Origin: Sipunculus nudus
Taxonomy: Eukaryota; Annelida; Sipuncula; Golfingiida; Sipunculidae
Direction: 5' to 3'
Assembly: GCA_026874595.1 (NCBI GenBank)
Contig: CM049312.1
Span: 52,889,429 to 52,953,428 of the forward strand
DNA length: 64,000 bases
The first letter of the stretch is position 1, and the number at the start of each line of letters is the position of its first letter. Position numbers and translations under genes: made by a program. The notes below the pieces were generated by a model. It searched no databases. It saw only the letters and a program-made list of their open reading frames with translations, and was not told the origin of the DNA. Below are positions 1-14,200 of the stretch, one piece after another.

Positions 1-2065
1 CATAATGTTTGATCCTGTATAATTCAGCTTGGTGGTGAAAAAAAGACATTTGGAGTACAGAGCTTATAAACGCTGTCAGTTTGGTTGTTCCATGGGAGAG
101 ATTCAGACAGCACATTATCACATGACAACTTTGCATCAGGGACAGGTACTAATGAGTCACCAAAGATCCAACAAGATGTACATTAACAAAATAAGGATTT
201 TTCACAAATGTTACTTTCATAACCTCTGCTCATCTTATACATTCTGAACATTACATGAAAGGAAATTCTAATATGCTGCATCTGCAAGTTATTTTTTAGA
301 ATATAGTTTTGTCTTACTTTTCACTATTTTGTCAAGTTCTCTTCTTGAGTTTTTGTTCAGGCTTGATGATCAGTCAAAAAAATAAGTAAATATATGTTTA
401 TATATACTGTGGTTTGGTTAAGAAAGGTTGGACCATATTTCATAACTAATGTTGCTCAAAATCTATGAGAGAATATCTAGCCTCTCTTTGTTTAGATTAA
501 TAGTTGGTAAATTTTCACATCCAACCACCATTCATTGGAGTGTAATTTAAGTGTAAGACAGATGAGTCCTGAATCATGGTAAACATCACACCTGGTTGCA
601 TTTGTATGTCTGTTCTGTACACACTTGTTTATTTTCCCAGGACAGTTATTCAGGGTTTGGTAATTGCAGGTACCTGTAGTTTACCTTTCCATGAAGTATA
701 TTTACATTTACAGTGAAATCTATATTATAAAGATGAGACAGACAAGTTCAAGGAATACAAAGTATGTTGAATGTCACATGATGACCGCCCTGCTGTCATG
801 ACCAGCCCACTAAGATGACCACTTTGGTCTCACAGGTAGTCATATTAGTGAGATATCACTGTATATGTATGTTTTAAAATATGACGTACCATACCCCCAC
901 ACACTAATGACACTCCTGGCATTAACATTACAGGCAATATCTTGCTCAGCATTTTTTGTATGTTTGCCAAACTTTCAACTGTTCCTACAGGCTACAGAGA
1001 GGGGTTACTTTAAAATAAATATGCCCTATGTTTTGCCTAAGAGAATCTAGTTATATGGGGTGGGTCTAGGTGCAACTTTACAGTGAACTTAAGGAAGCCT
1101 GTAAATTGCAATTATTTAAGCTGTCTGAGTTGTAAGGTATTGTCAAACCATTTGGGTTATTTACAAAGAAAACCTGTATACATCTGCAGCAGTGGCCATA
1201 AACAGCCAGTAACAAACCAGCCCATGACTTTAATGGTTTAGTTTATGAAAGTTAGTTATACCTTTCATACCTGTGTGAATGCAGATTTCACGTGTAAATA
1301 ACAATGATCAGGGTATTAATTATTTCCATATAGATGGTAAACTGGCAAGCAATACAGAATCTGAATATATACAGGTTTATAACAGAAACAGTTTGTCACA
1401 CAAAGCAACTTGTACTGGAACCTTATTGGGATAACATATGACCAAATACAAGAATAAAAATCTGGTACTCAAGCTTTAGAAATACATTGATATACTAACC
1501 TTTGTTATTCACATGAAAATGCAGATGTAAATACCTTGTCCTTGAGAAGTGACACAAATACAAAATATAGCACAATACAGTTATCTACTAACTTAATATA
1601 CCAGGTTTCAGTGCATATGCCACCAGCCACATCATTGTTCATCTCCAAGGTCTCATTCTGATGCTAATAGCAGTTTCTTAAATAGTGATCACAGTAAACA
1701 CAACACACAGATTACAGTCATTAGCTGTTTATCTGTTTAATATTTTAGATTTACCAATAGTTATGCAGTTTGCTTGATAACTGCAATCTTTTGACTCTGA
1801 TCTCACAATTTCTGATATCTAAACATTTTAATACAAAACTTCAGATACTCCGCGAATAGATAGTCCTTAAATTTGATGTGCTGCTGCATCTTGGACAAAT
1901 GAATCTTCTTCCACAAACCTAACATTATCATTCCACAGATCTACAGTTCTTTTCTTTTCCATTCACACAGTTTACCCCTCATATTGTCACAGCTTCTATT
2001 GGTCACTTGAGCAATACAACCCTTTGTCACTTGGTATTTTCATAGAAATTTTATTTTTGTTGAAG
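1..2065. other. Intron or upstream part of OSBP, nothing recognised
   Basis: AT-rich sequence with no exon, RNA gene or clear repeat that I can identify. It precedes a PH-domain exon that begins in mid-codon, so it is most simply the intron that separates this exon from 5' exons outside the window. Short open frames here have no recognisable protein character. Confidence 0.6.
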
Positions 2066-2271
2066 GAACCAAGCAGAAATGGCCCATACGTGCAGAGGGA
2101 CCATCAATTTGGCCAACGCTTTTATCCACACAGAGGATTCATGCAGCTTTGTGATCACAAACGGGGGAGCCCAAACATTCCACCTGAAGGCTAGCTCGGA
2201 GGTAGAGCGCCAGAGATGGGTGACGGCTTTGGAACTAGCTAAGGACAAAGCAATAAGACTAATGGAATCAG
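2066..2271 (+). CDS. OSBP: OSBP exon: C-terminal half of PH domain
   Basis: Acceptor TTGAAG before 2066; the first base completes a split codon, so coding continues from an upstream exon. The frame gives the PH-domain second half, including HTCRGTINLA, an SCSFVITNGG strand and the final helix with the invariant Trp of EVERQRWVTALELA. These residues are nearly identical to vertebrate OSBP. The PH domain targets Golgi membranes through PI4P and Arf1. The donor is G|GTAGTG at 2271; the next codon (Asp) is split with the exon at 20078. The ATG at 2079 is internal, not the start. Confidence 0.93.
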
Positions 2272-5200
2272 GTAGTGGTTCTTACAATTTTTATAGCATG
2301 TTAAGTACAGTCAGACCTCAGTTATCTGACATTCAGTGTCATATGCTTTTGTTAGACCCATAAACAGACAATTTTCCTTGATTGAGGGTGTTCCCCCACC
2401 TAACTGCTCAGACCTGTTATTCAGATGACTCCCCAAGTTTCTCCAATCAGATATTAATGTATGATCATTTCAGGTTATTAAGGTCGATGTTCAGTAATAA
2501 TAAATGTCCTATATAATTCATACTTAATGAAAAGTTTTATAAGTCATCTGGAATAAAATGAAAACCATTTCTAACAGTTCAAATAAGCGCCCAGATATCA
2601 CCTATACACGCCATTTTCAGGTCTGTTTATCAAAATTTTCTCACTCAAAAGAAGAGGGGATACCCCCTTCCCACACCCACCCCCTGCATTAAGCTAAGTT
2701 TCCATAAGTGCAAGAGTGAGCGCAAAGGCGAACATGAATATAAGTCAGGAACAGTTCATGGGTTATGTTATCATGTTTATCACAGGATTTCTAATCTTTT
2801 CTGCACAATTACATTACAGAAATTTATATTTTATTTGTTGAATTTTGTTTAACCAACCAAATGAGTATTCTAGAATTAAATGCAGGATCGAATCTGGATA
2901 TACATATATCACTAGACATATTTAAAATTACTTTCCCTGCCTTTGAATCGCTACCTGGCTTGATTAAAAAAATCACTCTCTTCTTTGCTCTCACGCTAGC
3001 TGAAGCTAATATGAAAAGCTAGTGATATTACCATAGAAGAGATTTTTTTCCGCGTTTGCTTATGGAAATGCAGCTTTACGTGCTTTACATGACATAGGAA
3101 ACTTCCCATGACAGACCATTTTCATTTTTCATGGAGAAAACCCTGCACTATTAAAATAGATTTCTGTCCATAATGTAATTATGTGCAAGCCGGGAATTCT
3201 CCAGCTTAGGTAGCATTTATAGAGAAAATCAATGAACTTAAGTTTGCCAAATAATTAACCACATAATCTGTCACACTAGATTGATTCTTTAGCCGTATCC
3301 ATTTGCTATAAGCCCTGTCCTGGTGTTTTATATACCTCCCTTTTCCAGCATATACAGACATATTTTTAAAAGCTGCCTTGTATTCTAACTTCTGGTATTG
3401 GAAATACAGCATTTCATGAAACAGTGAAATGATTGTCAGAAACATTCCACAGCTGAGGTAGACGCTGACACTTCAGTGCATATAACTCAGAGAAATTAAA
3501 AAAAAACACAATGCCAGAGAGAATTTTGGCTCTTCTTGGAATAATTGGTGCATGCCGATGTGTTATGACTTTCTGATGCCTAGAGGTTTGCAGTGTTTTG
3601 GTAATATATATGCTGGAAGAACCCCAGAACATACCAAAAAGATATATTTGCATTTTCTTGAATATCCTGTTAACAAGATTATTCTGTCAAACCGAGTGGT
3701 TTTCTTAAAGTGTATGTACATTGTCCTATTTTAGCAGCTTCTTTGTTTATGCATGTATGATTGGCAGCACGTTAATATGACTAGAGAAGACTTTTACTTA
3801 GAATCTGGAAACTTGGTAGTTTGGCCACTAATCCTCAAAGGGGCCTGATTGTCTGGGTCTGGCATATTTAAGGGAAGATGGGTAACTTGGTGTCATCCCA
3901 AATGGAAGGGTCTCTGATAGACAGGTCAGATTTTTTCAGTCCCATTGTGGATGACCTTGCACATTTTCAAGGCCACAGTGGTGATAATGCTAAATGATGT
4001 TAAAGCTATAGCTCAAAAAGATTTTCAGGTACAGTCACCAAACTTGCAGCTTTGACGTACCTCATGAAGGGCTAGGTCAAGTTGGAATATGGATGACCTT
4101 CATCCAGTTTTCATGGTCACAGAGGTAATCTTCTTGTGTGACATTGAACCTTTTCAAATTTCATACATGTATTCACAACTTTTTTTTCTAAATATTTCCA
4201 CATAAGCCAGGGGACATAATAGATCTGTTCCACAGATCAACTTTTTCTTTGTATTTATAGTATTATAAATGTATATATGAAAATGTAAAGCAGTTTGAAA
4301 TGTCCTGCATGAAGAATGAATGATGATGCATGATGATTCGTTATTGTAACTCTGGTGATCAACATTATGGATAACAATGGGGATAAAATTATTTCAGTTT
4401 TCACGAAAGATACATCAGGGGAAAAACAAGATAATGCAAAAATTCAGAAGCGCATTAAATAGTAATTCCTGTTCCTCAGTATCATGGATTGCATTAAATT
4501 TTATACTTATACTGTGTTGTATAAACAGATAGCCAGTTTTCTTATTTATTTTTCTGCTTTTTTCATAATGCACAGAAATCCCGGCTACTTAATTGTATGA
4601 TCACGTCAGGTAACTATAACATAACATCTAAAAGGATCGTCCAACTGGGACCTGTCTTACTGGAACTGGTCCAAATGGGACTGTCGGGTATCTTAGGCCC
4701 TTTAAACTGGCGCCTGTCCAACTGACAAGTAATCGGGTAACATACCAGCTACACCAGGCCTTTCTGGTGTATATGTCAAGGCCCAGATCGCGATCTAGAC
4801 AGATCTTAGATCTGTCCAGCCCAAATTGCGATCGCAGTTTTGGCCGGCCTGAACTGCGATTGCAGTCTTTGCTGGACATATCTAAGATTCGTCCAGCCTA
4901 GATTGCGATTGCAGTTTAGTCCGGCCCAGATTGTGATCCTGTCTTTCTTGCTTCAGGATTGTCCAAGATCTGTCCAGCTGAGATTGCGATCCTAAACTTG
5001 ACCAGCCCATATTGGGATCCATGCTTTTACTATCATAGGAGTGAAACATAGGATGATACAAACTCATTTGGTATCGTATGGTACCATTTCCCCATAATAA
5101 ATACATATTCATAAAAAAATGAAGTTATTTTAAATCAAGATTCCCTTTATCATACTTATAAAACTGTGTTACATTAAAAAAAAAACATTTCAAAAGCAAC

Positions 5201-8200
5201 TTCAGTAGCACACTTATATGTCAAGCAATGTCAGTCTATCACAGTACACAACAAAAGTCCATCTAAGTATCTGCCAAAAAGTAAGCACCATGATTAGGTA
5301 AATCATTAATCAGACCAAATCCAATAAAGATTTAGACAGAACAGGTACTGGTAACAAATATATAATACATACTATAAAGGTTTATAAAAAATTTGATTTT
5401 TTAAAAGATACATGATGGCTTAAAGTATAATATTAAGATGATAGCTAACTCCAAGGTTAAGTTCATAATAAATACTTCTGATTAATGAATTATATAGGCT
5501 TTGCATTTTAAACAACTGCTAAGTTTTTCTTTTTTTTTTATTACTTTTTTTTCCAACAACCAGCTTTTTTTGGCATGTACCCATTTGTATTATAATTGTA
5601 TTTATTATGGGGAAATGGTACCATGCAATACTAAATGAGTTGGTGAAACATCCCATGTTTCACTACTGTGACAGAAAGGAGTGAAAATCGCCTTTTTGTA
5701 TTATAATTGTATTTATTAAGGGAAATGGTACCTTGCAATACCAAATTAGTTGGTAAAACATCTGATATTTCAGTCCTGTGATAGTAAAAGCATGGATCAT
5801 AATATGGGCTGGTCAAGTTAAGGATTGCAATCTCTGCTGGACAGTTCTTAGATCAGTCCTGCCCAGATTGAGATCCTGAAGCAAGAAAGAGTGGTCGCAA
5901 TCTAGGCCAGACTAAACTGCGATCTCAATCTGGGCTGGACGGATCTAAGATCTGGCCAGCCTGGATTGAGATCACAGTCTGGGCTGGCCTGAACTGTGAT
6001 CACAATTTGGGCTGGACAGATAAAAGATCCGTCCAGATCGCAATCTGGGCCTCGACATATACATGATTTGGTTGTATGAAGTATACTGTGGTTGCCTTTA
6101 TATTGACAGGGCTGAATTTTCGTGGTTTTTGTATATTTAAAAGTTTCACGGGGTTCCTTTTTCGTGCTCTATCATTAGTCTAGTAGTATATTTTATTATC
6201 AAATATGAAACTATAGACTGTAATGACCAAATTATTTCATAAACCGCTCATTTCACTATTATCTAGATCTACTATTTCTCCAACCGGATATTGCATGTGC
6301 GAACTGTCACTGACGGCTGAGCTGACACGTGCGGGAAGCATTGATCCCGCTGGTTGTAATTATTTCAGGGCCAAGGCTCATTTAAAACAACTCATATTCC
6401 GCAATTTGGCCCCATAATGAACTGTGATCTTTCAAATATATTCAAAATTCACATCATCACTAGCCAATCAAATATAGTTTGGCACGTCATGATTTCAGTA
6501 GTGACAGAATTAATCCTTTATACAGTTACAAGGTGGCGCTACCCCAGTTGCAACGTTCACTACTTTAGTGGCAAATTTTATTCATTGACAATAACTAAAT
6601 AAGGGCACAGTGTGAAAGAGTCCCTTCTACTCAATATCTATTTTAAGCGGCATTGGATGTCTTCTAGCCTGTGTACACATACACAAATTTTTTAAACATA
6701 ACTGCCCGGCAAGCATTTACCCATTTCAGACTCCAGTAACTCCTGCCAATGGTCAGGAAAAACTGCCAGGTGAGCCCACTGGGTCAGCATATCCCTGCAA
6801 AGGGTCACAGATTTTGCATCTAAGCCGACTGATATTATTTTAAATTGGCCCTGTTATTTTCCCTGAATCTCTTGAAGTGTATTCACCAGGCTCAATGGAC
6901 ATCACTATGTAGCTGAACATTAATCTCAACTGTCGGCAACTATCGGCAGCTTCTGAAATTAACGATCATGGCCAGGTATATATGCATTCAAAACTGTGTG
7001 GTTTCAATTTTGCGGTCAGAGAGTGACCGTGAATTTGAAACCACCACTAATAAGAAGACAACCACAGTATATTTGTAATCTTGAGTTCTGCTGATTAATC
7101 AATTATTTTGATAATGGTTGTTTTCTTTCATAATCAATTTACATTGGTTGTGTCTTTGTTTAATTGATTACAAATGATTATGTATGTACATGCAAAGATG
7201 CGTTATTATCTAGAAAAATATCCTGAACTTTAACAGGCAGACGTGTGTCATTGACCATCACCTGTTACATATATCTTTCAGCTCAACCTTGAATATTCAT
7301 TGTTTTATCAGTGTCCATTTTAATATGGAACACCTGCAGAAGATACACCATTACATATATGATTACCATGATAACTTGATTTAAAGTTACATGAACACCA
7401 CCTACACAGCAAATATCATTGTATCGCCAGACATAGTCTGGAGATACTATGGTTTAGGCACGGTCGCGCCGCCGCCGCCGCCGCCGCCACCGCAGAGATT
7501 TCTTTTGGACACAATAACTCAAAAAATATTTCACGGATCTTTACCAAACTTGGTATATGTATAGATATGGGTGAGAGGACGACGCCTATTTAAAATGAGG
7601 TCATGACCTCAACTAGGAGAGTGACCTTGACCTTGAATAGGTTCAATTTTGGGGAAAATCACACAAATTCTTAAATATCTCAAGAAAACGTGCATGGATT
7701 GATCCCAAAATCAAGTTGATGGAAGATCATGGATAGGGTTGTCATGTTCCAGAAACTGGTGGCGCCACCTATTATTCTTTACTTGTTTTCATGCCGTTTA
7801 ATATCCCCAAAATTGCTACTTGACAGTACTGTGAGCATTATAAGTCAAAAACTAATGGACAGATTTCTTTCATATTATGCAAATACATAGATATGGGTTA
7901 TGGGATGATGTTTTTTTAAATTGGGGTCATGACCTTTCCTATGAGAGTGGCCTTGACCTTGAATATTGCCATATATGGTGAAAATCACACAAAATCATTA
8001 ATTTCTCAATAAGGGATGCATGCATTGGTCCAAAAATCAACTTGACCGAAGATCTTGGATAGTAACGTCATGTACCGGAAACAGGTGGCGCCACCTGTTA
8101 TTCTTTTACTTGTTTTCGTGCCGTTTAATACCCCATCATTGCCACTTAACAGTACATTTATAACCTGTGAGCATTATAAGTCAAAAACTAATGGACAGAT

Positions 8201-11200
8201 TTCTTTCATATTATGCATATACATAGACATGGGTTATGGGATGATGTATATATAAATTGGGGTCATGACCTTTCCTATTAGAGTGGCCTTGACCTTGAAT
8301 ATTGCCATATATGGTGAAAAATACACAAAGTCATTAATATCTCAATAAGGGATGCATGCATTGGTCCAAAAATCAACATGTTCGAAGATCTTGGAAAGTA
8401 TTGTCATGTACCGGAAACAGGTGGCGCCACCTGTTATTCTTTTACTTGTTTTGTGCCGTTTAATACCCCATCATTGCCATTTATCAGTACTGTGAGCATT
8501 ATAAGTCAAAAACTAATGGACAAATTTCTTTCATATTATGCATATACATGGATATGGGTTATAGGATAATGTTTATTTGAATAGGGGTCATGACCTTTCC
8601 AATGAGTGGCCTTGTCCTTGAATATTGCCATATATGGTGAAAATCACACAAAATCATTAATTTCTCAATAAGGGGTGCATGCATTGGTCCAAAAATCAAC
8701 TTGAACGAAGATCTTGGATAGTAATGTCATGTACCGGAAACAGGTGGCGCCACCTGTTATTCTTTTACTTGTTTTCGTGCCGTTTAATACCCCATCATTG
8801 CCACTTAACAGTACATTTATAACCTGTGAGCATTATAAGTCAAAAACTAATGGACAGATTTCTTTCATATTATGCATATACATAGACATAGGTTATGGGA
8901 TAATGTATATATAAATTGGGGTCATGACCTTTCCGATTAGAGTGGCCTTGACCTTGAATATTGCCATATATGGTGAAAATTACACAAAATCATTAATATC
9001 TCAATAAGGGATGCATGCATTGGTCCAAAAATCAACATGTTCGAAGATCTTGGAAAGTATTGTCATGTACCGGAAACAGGTGGCGCCACCTGTTATTCTT
9101 TTACTTGTTTTGTGCCGTTTAATACCCCATCATTGCCATTTATCAGTACTGTGAGCATTATAAGTCAAAAACAAATGGACAAATTTCTTTCATATTATGC
9201 ATATACATGGATATGGGTTATAGGATAATGTTTATTTGAATAGGGGTCATGACCTTTCCAATGAGTGGCCTTGACCTTGAATATTGCCATATATGGTGAA
9301 AATCACACAAAATCATTAATTTCTCAATAAGGGATGCATTGATTGGTCCAAAAATCAACTTGAACGAAGATCTTGGATAGTGTTGTCATGTACGGGAAAC
9401 AGGTGGTGCCACCTGTTATTCTTTTACTTGTTTTTGTGCCGTTTAATACCCCATCATTGCCACTTAACAGTACTGTGAGCATTATAAGTAAAAACTAATG
9501 GACAGATTTCTTGCATATACATAGACATGGGTTAGGGGATGATGTATATTGAAATTTGGATCATGACCTTTTCTATGAGAATGACCTTTTCTATGAGTGT
9601 GGTCTGATATTAATTGTTGCTGAAGATGGGGGGCCTATTCTTAAAGGGGGGGGGGGGATTAATTGTCTGGCGATACTATGGCACCTGCGGTGCCAAGAAA
9701 TATCTAGTTGATATATGAGTTTCATAACATAATTGATTAATAAACAATCTCTGGTTGTTTTTCTTCTTTAAATCCTCGAACATGGTAAACTTACAACTAT
9801 TTCCTAACATTAATAATTATGATGTTTAGTCATATTGAATGACAGTCTTGTTATTTAAACTTTGAGTCTTCAAATACAGTTTGTATTTCTAGCCAAGTTA
9901 GGTTTTAGTCAACAAGATACTATCAAGATCGTTGAAATTACTTGAAATATTTCTGGTGAAAGTCTATGAAACCTGATATATATGTCACCTCCCACAAAGC
10001 AGTGGAAATATTTTTTCCAATGTTAATGCTGAGTGCAGTTACTTTGTTTTGATCAAATGGAACAACACATTTTCCCACAATCAGGACTCATGAATTTGTT
10101 TAATTGTGTATACTACATAAACAAGATAATCAGTCACGCATTTGGATCTAATTCATGGCACAGTGACCATCATATTTCCCAGGCGCAATTCACATCATTT
10201 GATCACTCACCAGATTTATAACAATAACAGACAACTTGTTTTCTGGATGTGTATCACATGCCTGTTTATAGTGTATACACTTTAATCAAGAGTAATTAGC
10301 TTGCTCAAGCAAAACAGGTTGGTTTGGGCAAATTGCCCAGTCATGGCCAGATGCGTGTTATTTGGGCATTTGCCAGCCTACTGACTGTGTCATCAGTACC
10401 AGGAATGCTCAGTAGAGATGTCAGTGTCAGCCCCACATGTGCAGCACATGTTGATACACTGATGGCAGCTCATGTTCATTCACTGATATTTGGACCATTT
10501 CTAGTTTTGCTCTCATGGAAAGGTGCTCCAGCGAATGAGGGTCATCTAACCCCCTCATGGAAACAAGTTTCATATGATGTATTACATCACCTCATGAAAG
10601 TACTGTGGGATTTTTGTAAAATTTATCACAGGGTTATGTCACCAGCCTAATAATTTTCATGCATAAACATCTATATTAAAAGTCCATGCTTCTTTTTAGA
10701 GATGATTATTAATTGAGAGATCTTACGCTCCCGAGGCAGCGGAAATCTTGCGCTTCTAAAGAAGCAACTGATTTTCACGCTGCCAGCTTTGACCGTTTAT
10801 GATATATTTAGACACCAGATGGCGGTTGGTTGTCCACTGATATAAACGTGCGTACGATGTGACAAGCAGCCAATCAGATGCCAATAAACAAACACTCAAC
10901 AGGCATCCTGGCTCCGCCCATTGCCGCGCTTCAAGCGCCGTTTGATGAGTTTCCGGTCGAATTTAAATTGCTCCCTGTGCATTCTCGCATCATCGACCGA
11001 TTCGATTATGACATTATGACTGTGTTAGCGTAGCCATGTATCTGTTGTCTGCAGAACTGAAACCAGCCAGCGAGGTGTGCACGCAGCCTTTGTTGTTACG
11101 TTTCGTTTGAATTACAGCTCACCGGCCGAGCATCCTATGTGCCCAAGGCCCTAAGCAAACCACGTGAGGGGCAATTCTCTCTGAGCCTGTGGCCTGTTTA

Positions 11201-14200
11201 GACGGTTACGCTGGGGGATGAGCTGTCACTCAAAAAGAAATTAATATGATTGGCTTCGTGTATTCCTCGCTTGGCTTTGTCTTCCAGCACAAAGTTTCAT
11301 CTGATTGGACAAAAATACAGTGCTTCCCTCTGGTGTTGCAAAGCAGGATACGAGGTCATAACAAACAGCGCCTTACGATATAGGAAGTAGCCCTATAGGT
11401 AAAGCGCTGTGTAAAGAGCGTAGAGAGATCTATGCAAAAAAAAACCACAGCTTCTCATGAACCTTGACCCTGGTGTTATACCACTGTTCTTAAGCTTTAT
11501 ATGCACCTCTTGTTATCATGTCAGGTGCTAATAGTGTTCCACAATACATCATATCATGCTGTTTATCAAGCAAACTCGGAATACATTTTGGGTAAATAAG
11601 TCTTTGATTATTACTTGTAAGTCTTTATTTCACTGAGACATCCTTAAGCAGTGAGGTCAAAGTTCAGCCCATGTCTGCATACTTAATCACAAAAAGAACG
11701 CAACATTACAACCATTCCAAGCAGTCCCCTTGAATCAGCTTTAGCATCTCATGTCAAATATTCTGAAGTTTATGGACAAATTCACTTGCTGATTGCAATT
11801 ACACATATTTGAATAGTAATTTTGGGGACATTAATAAAAATTTTGAAAAGAAACCATGATACATGTCAGAGTAGTAGATAGATATCCAGTATCAAATGAC
11901 TCCAGCGTTAGAAGAGTTTTTATGCCTGAACATTGAGCCTGGCAGCCCATTTTGCACATGTGTAGAAAATTTTGCAGTGTTTCAGGCCTAGACACTTGAC
12001 TTGCCAAGTGATATGGTAACATATGACCTTTTGCCTGGTGCCAGTTGATAGTTCTGTTGTCAAAAACACTTTCTGTTTGTTTTGAAACCTGAAGGACATG
12101 CAAGGGTTTTCAGTACCTTGGTAGCTGATGTGAGACTGCTTAACAAGAAAGTCAGGATAATAATTGTCGTTTGGTCCTTCTTTTCATCTTTTTAAGCCAA
12201 GTACTCATTTTGGTTACTGTAGGTCTGCTTGACTGTGGTTTAGACCGTTGTTAGCATTCCAGCTGACAGCAATAATTGGCTAAACATAGGTGTTTGCTTG
12301 TGCAAATGAAACAGCTGTTACATTTCCTGTTTGCATTCATGTATGTATAAGGGTCGATTTAGAGCCACTTCTTGAAAACACAATATTTTACTTCACAAAT
12401 GAAATTAAACAAGTGTCCCTAATGGGGACGCAAATCAAGGACTAAGATGGTGTTCAAAGTTGGTGCCTTGGAATGTTAATTAAACCTATATTATTCCTTT
12501 GGAACTTTTTCATTGAAAATATTTTGAAAAACGCCCCTGAACATAATGGTATTGCTGTCTTTGACTGTAAACACAATGAACAAAAACCATGGCTCCATGC
12601 TTAACATTGATTTACTGATACCTCCCAGGAAATCGCCTCGTGGAGTGATGTCATTGTCCTCTGTGACTTCACCAGTTGCTCTCCAGAAATGGCTTTATGG
12701 ACACATGCTACATTCTGGTGTAAACAAATTTGCTGTAAAACCCAATAAAACACTCATGGGAGTTATCAACAGTCAGATTTACACCATATTAAACACTTGG
12801 ATATTTTCACAATGCCAGCCTATTTGGTAAATTTCAATAACATCTGTTATACCACTGTTCTTAAGATATCTTGCAGACACACATGTACACAGAATCAAGT
12901 GAAACCATAACTCATGCTTCATGCAGGGATAAATATCATCAGTGAAACCAAGTTGATTCACAGAGCACTGGCTTGTTTGTTTGGGCTGAAATTGTTGTTT
13001 CTCTACTTTAAAAAATTCATGAATGACAATGCTAGCACATATTTTGCCACAAATCTCTGATTGGCTTTTTCTCTTGAGTGAGATGAATTTCAAGCAGTCA
13101 CTGGAACATGTGCATTTGGAACTTGATCTTATTTTGTGCAAAAAAAAACTGTCAGTCCTTAGGTTAAAATGTTAAAAATAGAAGCAGACATCCCTGTTGG
13201 CTGACTTTGATTGTATGCAAATAAACAATCAGTCACTTGGTCATAATGCTAAAAACTTACACAGACATCCCTGGAAGCTGACTTTGATAATATGCAAATA
13301 AACTGTCAGTCACTAGCTGGATCAAAATGCTAAAAATAGAAGCAAATATCCCTTGAGGCTGACTTTAATCTTATGCAAATATAAACTGCCAATCACTTGG
13401 TCAGGATGCTAAAATAGAAGCAGACACCCTGTAGGCCGACATTTCTTTGATGCTAAAATGTCAGTCACTTGGTTAGGATGCTAAAAATAGAAGCAGACAC
13501 CCACTGTAGGTTGACATTGATTTTATGCAAAAATGTCAGTTTCCTGGTCAGGATGCTAAAATAGAAGCAGACACCACTGTATGTTGACATTGATTTGATG
13601 CAAAAATGTCAGTCACTTGGTAAGATGCTAAAAATAGAAGCAGACACCACTGTAGGTTGACATTGATTTTATGAAAAAATGTCAGTTTCCTAGTCAGGAT
13701 GCTAAAATAGAAGCAGATACCACTGTAGGTTTACATTGATTTTATGCAAAAATGTCAGTCACCTGGTCAGGATACTAAGAATAGAAGCAGACACCACTGT
13801 AGGTTGAAATTGATTTCATGCAAAAAGTCAGTCACTTGGTGAGAATGCTAAAATAGAAGCAGACACCACTGTAGGTTGACATTGATTTCATGCAAAAATG
13901 TCAGTCACTTGATCAGGATGCTAAAAATAGAAGCAGACACCACTGTAGGTTGAAATTGATTTTATGCAAAAATGTCAGTCACTTGGTTAGGATGCTAAAA
14001 TAGAAGCAGACACCACTGTAGGATGAAATTGAATTCATGCAAAATGTCAGTCACTAGTTAGGATGCTAAAATAGAAGAAGACACCTGTGTAGGTTGACAT
14101 TGGTTTTATGCTAAAAACCTGTTAACCACTTGGTCAAAATGCAGTTAAAATTTCCAATTTTGCAGTGTTTCAGGAGGGTTTGATTTTTGCAATCTCAACA

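Noticed and set aside
8055-9228. Four similar frames of 63-66 codons, some nearly identical, suggesting a small gene family
   Set aside because: They are the same positions in tandem core units of a transposable element; the repeats are conserved outside the frames as well, and there is no splice, signal or domain evidence.
10324-10650. 108-codon frame on the + strand
   Set aside because: It lies in the middle of the large OSBP intron, shows no recognisable domain, and its composition is like the surrounding DNA.
12779-13141. 120-codon frame on the minus strand, Cys- and Ser-rich
   Set aside because: No motif, no conserved pattern, and it runs up against the minisatellite; an open stretch of this length is expected in so much non-coding DNA.
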